Assembly (NCBI GenBank): GCA_964352225.1
Contig: CAYGRM010000231.1
Span: forward strand, 1 to 10,821
Reading direction: 5' to 3'
DNA length: 10,821 bases
From: CAJQQY01 sp964352225
Lineage (GTDB): Bacteria > Bacteroidota > Bacteroidia > Chitinophagales > Saprospiraceae
The position numbers and the translations under genes were made by a program. Positions 6,953-10,821 of this stretch are shown piece after piece. The notes beneath the pieces were generated by a model. It worked only from the letters and a program-made list of their open reading frames with translations, did no database searches and had not been told where the DNA came from. Positions within the stretch are counted from its first letter, which is position 1. Each line of letters starts with the position of its first letter.

Positions 6953-7540
6953 ATGCTATATTTCAAATATTTTATCACCATTTCTATTCTTCTTTTTTCT
7001 TCGACAGAAAATCCTTCTTCCAAGATTGCCAATTCCAGTCGAATTGCTTGGGAAGAAGATTATCAATTAGATTGGAATGATTTCAAAGGTCGAGCACAAA
7101 CAACCAGTTCGTTGGATGCTTACACGATGCTAGGAATTTCGATTGAAGTAATTGGGCAGAAAGATGGCCAAGTTGATATGGGCGTTTTTGGATATTTTGA
7201 AAAAAACAAAAGTTGGGTAAAACCTGGAGAAAAAACCGATCATCTTCTTGCACATGAACGAAGGCATTTTGATCTCTGTGAAATATACCGAAGAAAATTG
7301 ATTGAAAAATTAGAAGATAAAAAATCATATAAATATGATTCATTTAGCGATGATGTGGGGAAAATTTTTAATAAAAATTTTGAAGAATATACCAAAGAAC
7401 AAGAACGCTACGACGAGGAAACTCACCACTCTCAAAAAAAAGAAGATCAAATCAAATGGAATAAATTTATCACCAAAGAGTTATTACGTTTGAAAAAATA
7501 TGATAAAATTGCAGCTACTTTAAATGTAGTTGACAGTTAA
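6953..7540 (+). CDS. Small DUF922-like protein with HExxH motif, putative zinc protease
   Basis: This 195-residue protein has a hydrophobic N-terminus (about residues 3-16) that looks like a short signal peptide or anchor. The body begins with an 'IAWEEDYQLDWNDFKG' segment (31-46), typical of Bacteroidota proteins related to DUF922 (annotated as predicted secreted Zn-dependent proteases). The strongest signal is 'LLAHERRHFDL' (98-108), which holds an HExxH zinc-binding motif (H101, E102, H105). A later 'YDEETHHS' (153-160) is also conserved in such proteins and could supply a third ligand. The C-terminal third is charged and probably helical. Proteolytic activity is inferred from the motif only; the substrate is unknown. 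The stop codon lies three bases before a palindrome that fills the spacer to the alpha-galactosidase gene, so co-transcription is plausible. No Shine-Dalgarno is seen; the start is A-rich. Confidence 0.65.
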   Translation: MLYFKYFITISILLFSSTENPSSKIANSSRIAWEEDYQLDWNDFKGRAQTTSSLDAYTMLGISIEVIGQKDGQVDMGVFGYFEKNKSWVKPGEKTDHLLAHERRHFDLCEIYRRKLIEKLEDKKSYKYDSFSDDVGKIFNKNFEEYTKEQERYDEETHHSQKKEDQIKWNKFITKELLRLKKYDKIAATLNVVDS

Positions 7541-7543
7541 TAA

Positions 7544-7599
7544 TTTTCAGTAGGCAGTTTTCAGTTGCCAGCTGTCTACTGAAAACTGTTAACTGAAAA
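7544..7599. repeat. Palindromic repeat in the spacer before the alpha-galactosidase gene
   Basis: The left arm 7544-7565 (TTTTCAGTAGGCAGTTTTCA + GT) and right arm 7578-7599 pair over 22 bp with three central mismatches around a 12-nt loop. A second fold is possible: TTTTCAGTAGGCAG (7544-7557) with CTGTCTACTGAAAA (7572-7585), one G-U wobble. The units TTTTCAGT and CAGTT recur, giving a modular look. It ends 9 bp before the ATG at 7609 and is not followed by a T-run. Confidence 0.7.
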
Positions 7600-7608
7600 A
7601 TTAAAAAA

Positions 7609-9333
7609 ATGCAATTCGCAAAAGCCATACTACAATACGATGATCATACCGTAGAATTTCCTTTTAACAAAATGACTTTTTTTGATGAGTTGTATGTCGA
7701 CTTCAAGCAAATCGACCATGGAAATTATCAAACCTACCACCTCGCTATCCATCCGAAGCAACCTATTCAAATCAAGAAATTATCGCTAATTTTTAATCAC
7801 CCTTATCTGTCGGATGAGGATCCTCGCATTTTTTGTAATGGTTACCAATCATGGTCAGAAAGTCGTGAATATCAACTAGGCGAAAAAATAGAACAACTAA
7901 AATTTTGGGCAAAAAGTCGCCAGTATTTCGGAGATGAACACATCCAAGAAATTCCACGAGGCAAAAATAAATTTCACTCTTGGACTTATACTTATATTAA
8001 AAACCAACAGGTAAGCAATAATTTAACACTTCTAGGTTCACTCAAAGAGAATGCAGCTTTCACCTATTTTGTCCATGATGCAAATACTCAACAACTCATC
8101 GTAGAGAAAGATTGTAATGGCCTAGAATTAAGTCACTCCTTCCCTATTTTAGATCTTTTTGTTGGAAATGGAAAAGAGCAAAAGATTTTTGATCAATGGA
8201 AACATGAAATGGACTTCCCTGCACTTCGTACAAAGCCAAGTACGGGTTGGACCAGTTGGTATAATTACTACACCGATATTTCAGAAGAGATTATTCTAAA
8301 AAATCTTAACGCATTTGTCGAGAAAAATACACCGCTCGATTATTTCCAAATTGATGATGGATATCAAACTCAAGTGGGTGATTGGTTGAGCATCAAATCT
8401 TCTTTTCCAAACGGAATGGCAGCTGTTGCTCAAAAAATAAAACAAGCTAATTACAAAGCTGGAATTTGGTTGGCACCATTCGTATGTGATGCAAAATCAG
8501 ACATTTTTAAAAATAAAAAACATTGGTTAGTTAAAGATAAAAATGGAAAACTGCTTGTCGCTGGCAACATCAAATTGTGGGGCGGAAATTTTTACGTCTT
8601 AGATTTTTATCAAAAAGAAGTACAAGACTATTTAATGCAAGTCATCGGGATTTTTACAAAAAAATGGGGCTTCGATTTTCTTAAATTTGACTTCCTTTAT
8701 GCCGTTTGTATTCTCCCCACAAAAAATAAAACTCGTGGTCAAATCATGCACGATGCCATGGATTTTTTAAAAACTCAAGCTGGTGATAAAATGATTTTAG
8801 GCTGCGGAGTTCCTCTAGGAAGTGCGTTTGGAAAAGTTGATTTTTGCCGCATTGGAACAGATGTTCATTTGCAATGGGAAAATAAAATACAACGATTTAA
8901 TGGCAATCGAGAACGGGTTTCCACGTTGCTTTCATTACGTTCAACTTTGGGTCGGTGGCAGTTGAATAATCGATTTTTTCAGAATGATCCAGATGTTTTT
9001 ATTTTAAGAAATGACAACAACAAACTAACCCCACACCAACAATATACTTTACTGATAATCAATGTCTTATGTGGTAATTTAATCTTTACTTCTGATTTTA
9101 TTGGAAATTATTCGAATGAACAATGGAGTGAATTTCAATTAATCTTTGAACTTCAAAATAGTGAAATAAAAGAGGTACAAAATTTGACCAATGATAAATA
9201 TCTGATCTCTTTTCATCAAGGAGGAAAACGATTTGTTGCGGTATGTAATTTAAGCAATAAACAGACTTCTTTTTTGGTTAAAAAACAACAGATAGAATTA
9301 GAAGCATTTGAGTCAATTATTTTGAAATCGTAA
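7609..9333 (+). CDS. Glycoside hydrolase family 36-type alpha-galactosidase
   Basis: GH36 enzymes (clan GH-D) hydrolyse terminal alpha-1,6-galactose from melibiose, raffinose-type sugars and galactomannans by a retaining mechanism. In this 574-residue protein an N-terminal beta-rich domain (about 1-205) carries 'FCNGYQSWSESREY' (75-88). The TIM-barrel domain opens with 'GWTSWYNYYTDISEEI' (213-228) and includes 'FQIDDGYQ' (246-253) and 'AGIWLAPF' (284-291). The predicted nucleophile is D361 in 'LKFDFLY' and the predicted acid/base is D418 in 'CRIGTDVHLQWE'. A short beta domain (about 525-574) ends the protein. It is shorter than many GH36 enzymes (about 700 residues), mainly through a compact N-terminal domain. 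There is no signal peptide, so a cytosolic enzyme acting on imported oligosaccharides is likely. No transporter, SusCD pair or other glycosidase is in the window, so the substrate is not defined. The start follows an A-rich leader. Confidence 0.9.
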   Translation: MQFAKAILQYDDHTVEFPFNKMTFFDELYVDFKQIDHGNYQTYHLAIHPKQPIQIKKLSLIFNHPYLSDEDPRIFCNGYQSWSESREYQLGEKIEQLKFWAKSRQYFGDEHIQEIPRGKNKFHSWTYTYIKNQQVSNNLTLLGSLKENAAFTYFVHDANTQQLIVEKDCNGLELSHSFPILDLFVGNGKEQKIFDQWKHEMDFPALRTKPSTGWTSWYNYYTDISEEIILKNLNAFVEKNTPLDYFQIDDGYQTQVGDWLSIKSSFPNGMAAVAQKIKQANYKAGIWLAPFVCDAKSDIFKNKKHWLVKDKNGKLLVAGNIKLWGGNFYVLDFYQKEVQDYLMQVIGIFTKKWGFDFLKFDFLYAVCILPTKNKTRGQIMHDAMDFLKTQAGDKMILGCGVPLGSAFGKVDFCRIGTDVHLQWENKIQRFNGNRERVSTLLSLRSTLGRWQLNNRFFQNDPDVFILRNDNNKLTPHQQYTLLIINVLCGNLIFTSDFIGNYSNEQWSEFQLIFELQNSEIKEVQNLTNDKYLISFHQGGKRFVAVCNLSNKQTSFLVKKQQIELEAFESIILKS

Positions 9334-9342
9334 TGTAGCCCT

Positions 9343-9391
9343 AAGCTCCCACTTCAGAGAATAAGTAGTTTCAAAGCAGGAGCTTCGAAGT
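9343..9391. repeat. Palindromic element in the spacer before the GldN-like gene
   Basis: AAGCTCC (9343-9349) is the exact reverse complement of GGAGCTT (9379-9385). Within the same stretch GTTTCAAAGC (9368-9377) can pair with GCTTCGAAGT (9382-9391) around a 4-nt loop with one mismatch and two G-U pairs. The two folds exclude each other. It lies between the stop at 9333 and the ATG at 9408 and has no T-run on the plus strand. Confidence 0.45.
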
Positions 9392-9407
9392 ACGTAAAAA
9401 AAATTAT

Positions 9408-10466
9408 ATGAAAAAATTCCTTTTATCCTTCTTGCTTATTTTCGTTTTTATAACAATATATTCCCAAAAACCTTTTTACCATAAAAACAAGGTAATTAGT
9501 TGGGTGGGAGAAACGGAATTCACTTATTATTTGGAAGATTATGACCGCTTAAATTTCCAACCTTCTGATGAAATTCAACAAGAAACACGAAGCATAAAAT
9601 TAGATCCATTTGCAACCTGTGAAGTTGGCAACGAAACTTATTTCACCAATTTTATTGTTAATGAAGTTTTAGAAAATCGACGAAAAGTTTCTTCCCTTGA
9701 TGATGACCCAATGACTGAATCACAATTATTAAAAGTCTTTGGAAATATTTCAATGGATACGATACTTACTCTTGACCCTGAGACTAAGCAAAAAAAAATA
9801 GAGATTACAACAGTAGATCCAAAGTATCAAATTAAAGCTTTCAAAGTTAGACAATGGTGGTATTACGATGAGGAAAAAGAAAGTCTTGAATCGATGGTTC
9901 AAGCCATTGCTCCCATTTTATTTGATGAAAAAGACGATGGTTCGGTAACTCAAAAAGTCTTGTTTTGGATTGAAATGAAACAAGATGTCAATAAGAATTA
10001 TAGCTATAATGATCCATCCATTATTTGGGCAAAGGAAACGCTTTCCACTTTATCTTTTAAAAATGTCAAAAAGAAAAAAGGTAGATCCAAAAAAACCCTA
10101 AAAAATCTTACTTATAAAGACCCCCAAAAAGGAAAAGGTCGTATCGTCGAAAATGATAGTTGGTACCCATATTGCGCCAATCCAATAAATAAAGATGATG
10201 TTCAAAAATCATTGGCAGCAACTGTGGATACCATAACTACTTACGATCCAGAAACTTATCTAGAAGAGATCAAAATCGTTAAAAATTCTAAAATCAATTA
10301 TAAAGACTTCGAGTATTTTCGGGTTTTACAGCATTGGTATTTCGATAAATCAACTAATACTTTAGCGAGTAAAGTAATTTCAATTGGACCATTGCAAGAT
10401 ATTTTGGATACCAATGGAAAATTGAAATATAGAAGAGCTTTATACTATATCTTGAGTTCACAGTAA
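9408..10466 (+). CDS. Secreted protein with two tandem GldN/PorN-like domains
   Basis: This 352-residue protein has a clear signal peptide (1-19, cleavage near 'TIYSQ'). Two regions resemble the conserved C-terminal part of GldN/PorN, a periplasmic ring component of the type IX secretion/gliding machine. Copy 1 (about 116-190) has 'MDTILTLDPETKQKKIEI', 'VRQWWYYDEE' and 'AIAPILFDEKDDG'. Copy 2 (about 272-350) has 'VDTITTYDPETYLEEIKI', 'FRVLQHWYFDKSTNTL' and 'SIGPLQDI'. The order VDTI-DPET, then F-V-W-YFD, then I-APL is the same in both, so the similarity looks like an internal duplication. The linker holds a basic stretch (about 219-230, 'VKKKKGRSKKTL'). Canonical GldN has one such region and is encoded with gldK, gldL and gldM; none of these is here. 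It follows the alpha-galactosidase gene by 74 bp and precedes a terminator. It may be a GldN paralogue or accessory; function is not proven. Confidence 0.75.
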   Translation: MKKFLLSFLLIFVFITIYSQKPFYHKNKVISWVGETEFTYYLEDYDRLNFQPSDEIQQETRSIKLDPFATCEVGNETYFTNFIVNEVLENRRKVSSLDDDPMTESQLLKVFGNISMDTILTLDPETKQKKIEITTVDPKYQIKAFKVRQWWYYDEEKESLESMVQAIAPILFDEKDDGSVTQKVLFWIEMKQDVNKNYSYNDPSIIWAKETLSTLSFKNVKKKKGRSKKTLKNLTYKDPQKGKGRIVENDSWYPYCANPINKDDVQKSLAATVDTITTYDPETYLEEIKIVKNSKINYKDFEYFRVLQHWYFDKSTNTLASKVISIGPLQDILDTNGKLKYRRALYYILSSQ

Positions 10467-10498
10467 GATGAATAGTATCTTACTATTTTTTCATTCCG

Positions 10499-10534
10499 AA
10501 GAGCCTTACAAAATATCAAATTGTAAGGCTCTTT
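10499..10534 (+). terminator. Rho-independent terminator after the GldN-like gene
   Basis: A perfect 13-bp stem, AAGAGCCTTACAA (10499-10511) with TTGTAAGGCTCTT (10521-10533), encloses a 9-nt loop and ends in TTTT on the plus strand. It lies 32 bp after the stop codon at 10466. A T-run (TTTTTT) on its left side is A on the other strand, so plus-strand termination is the main reading. Confidence 0.88.
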
Positions 10535-10565
10535 TAGTAAATAACCTCAGCAACTTTTCAGCCAA

Positions 10566-10599
10566 CACTTTGTTTAATAACAAATGTGATTATCATCAC
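10566..10599. promoter_or_regulatory. Paired palindromes, candidate operators of the sterol desaturase gene
   Basis: CACTTTGTT/AACAAATGTG (about 10566-10588) is a palindrome around TAAT with one bulged base. It overlaps GTGAT/ATCAC (10586-10599) around TATC. Both lie 46-79 bp upstream of the ATG at 10645, between the previous terminator and that gene, where a repressor or activator could bind. The match is by eye and no regulator is identified. Confidence 0.35.
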
Positions 10600-10644
10600 T
10601 TTCTATCTCCAAAAAATCGACTAATTTTACAAAAAAAATAAAAC

Positions 10645-10821
10645 ATGAGTTATTTAGATTTATTCATTCAATCCTATAAAGATTTTGGAGGTTACATGTG
10701 GAATGAAATCACATTTCAGGTATCACCATGGTATGTGAACTATTTTTACTGGTTGATTGCATTGTCACTTTTTGTTTGGGCATTAGAAATAATGTTTCCT
10801 TGGAGAAAAAATCAGGCGGTT
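10645..10821 (+). CDS. Probable sterol desaturase / fatty acid hydroxylase family membrane protein (partial)
   Basis: Only the first 59 codons are in the window. The sequence starts 'MSYLDLFIQSYKDFGGYM', followed by one clear transmembrane segment (about residues 30-49, 'NYFYWLIALSLFVWALEI') and then 'MFPWRKNQ'. The 'ALEI.FPWRK.Q' ending of the first helix is characteristic, from memory, of Bacteroidota proteins of the fatty acid hydroxylase (sterol desaturase) superfamily, di-iron membrane enzymes that hydroxylate or desaturate lipid substrates. The histidine motifs that would prove this lie beyond the window edge. The ATG at 10645 follows an A-rich leader typical of this phylum. The gene is separated from the GldN-like gene by a strong terminator, so it has its own promoter. 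Confidence 0.65.
   Translation, partial: MSYLDLFIQSYKDFGGYMWNEITFQVSPWYVNYFYWLIALSLFVWALEIMFPWRKNQAV

Noticed and set aside
7083..7343. 86-codon minus-strand frame opposite the HExxH gene
   Set aside because: It is antisense to a gene with a clear HExxH motif, and its product looks like an arbitrary translation.
10600..10629. Possible promoter TTTC-18 nt-TAATTTTA before the sterol desaturase gene
   Set aside because: Both boxes carry a mismatch, and the -33 lacks the key G. The position is plausible but the match is within chance.

Overview
The window is AT-rich chromosomal DNA from a member of the Bacteroidota, most likely close to the Saprospiraceae or a similar gliding/T9SS-bearing lineage (inferred). 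The evidence is: two secreted PKD-repeat proteins that end in the 'gliding motility-associated C-terminal' (CHU_C, type B) sorting domain of the type IX secretion system; a GldN-like protein; A-rich translation starts without Shine-Dalgarno sequences; and interspersed palindromes of the CACAGATT type often seen in this phylum.

Layout. Positions 1-457 (minus) hold the N-terminal part of a secreted protein resembling the pro-region of a Bacteroidota S8 (subtilisin-like) peptidase. Positions 458-794 are non-coding: a roughly 216-bp nested inverted repeat and then a strong hairpin terminator. Positions 795-3062 and 3284-5554 (both minus) are tandem, collinear paralogues of about 755 residues: signal peptide, cysteine-rich N-terminal domain, Ig/cadherin-like domain, four PKD-like units and CHU_C domain. 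Positions 5555-6214 are a 660-bp divergent intergenic region with two imperfect palindromes and no convincing gene.

From 6215 onward everything reads on the plus strand: a TsaC/Sua5/YciO-family protein (6215-6811), a long stem-loop, a small DUF922-like HExxH protein (6953-7540), a GH36-type alpha-galactosidase (7609-9333), a secreted protein with two tandem GldN-like domains (9408-10466), a good terminator (10499-10534), and the first 59 codons of a probable sterol desaturase/fatty acid hydroxylase family membrane protein (10645-end).

How the genes relate. The two PKD/CHU_C proteins and the double GldN-like protein belong to the T9SS world as cargo and as a relative of a machine component, but they are not in one operon. 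The HExxH protein, alpha-galactosidase and GldN-like gene are co-directional with short spacers (68 and 74 bp), each spacer filled by a different palindrome. No function is evident that unites these three. I see no CRISPR array, rRNA, tRNA, phage, transposase or defence gene. The most unusual items are the double GldN-like architecture, the tandem PKD paralogues (one starting with TTG) and the varied small palindromic elements.
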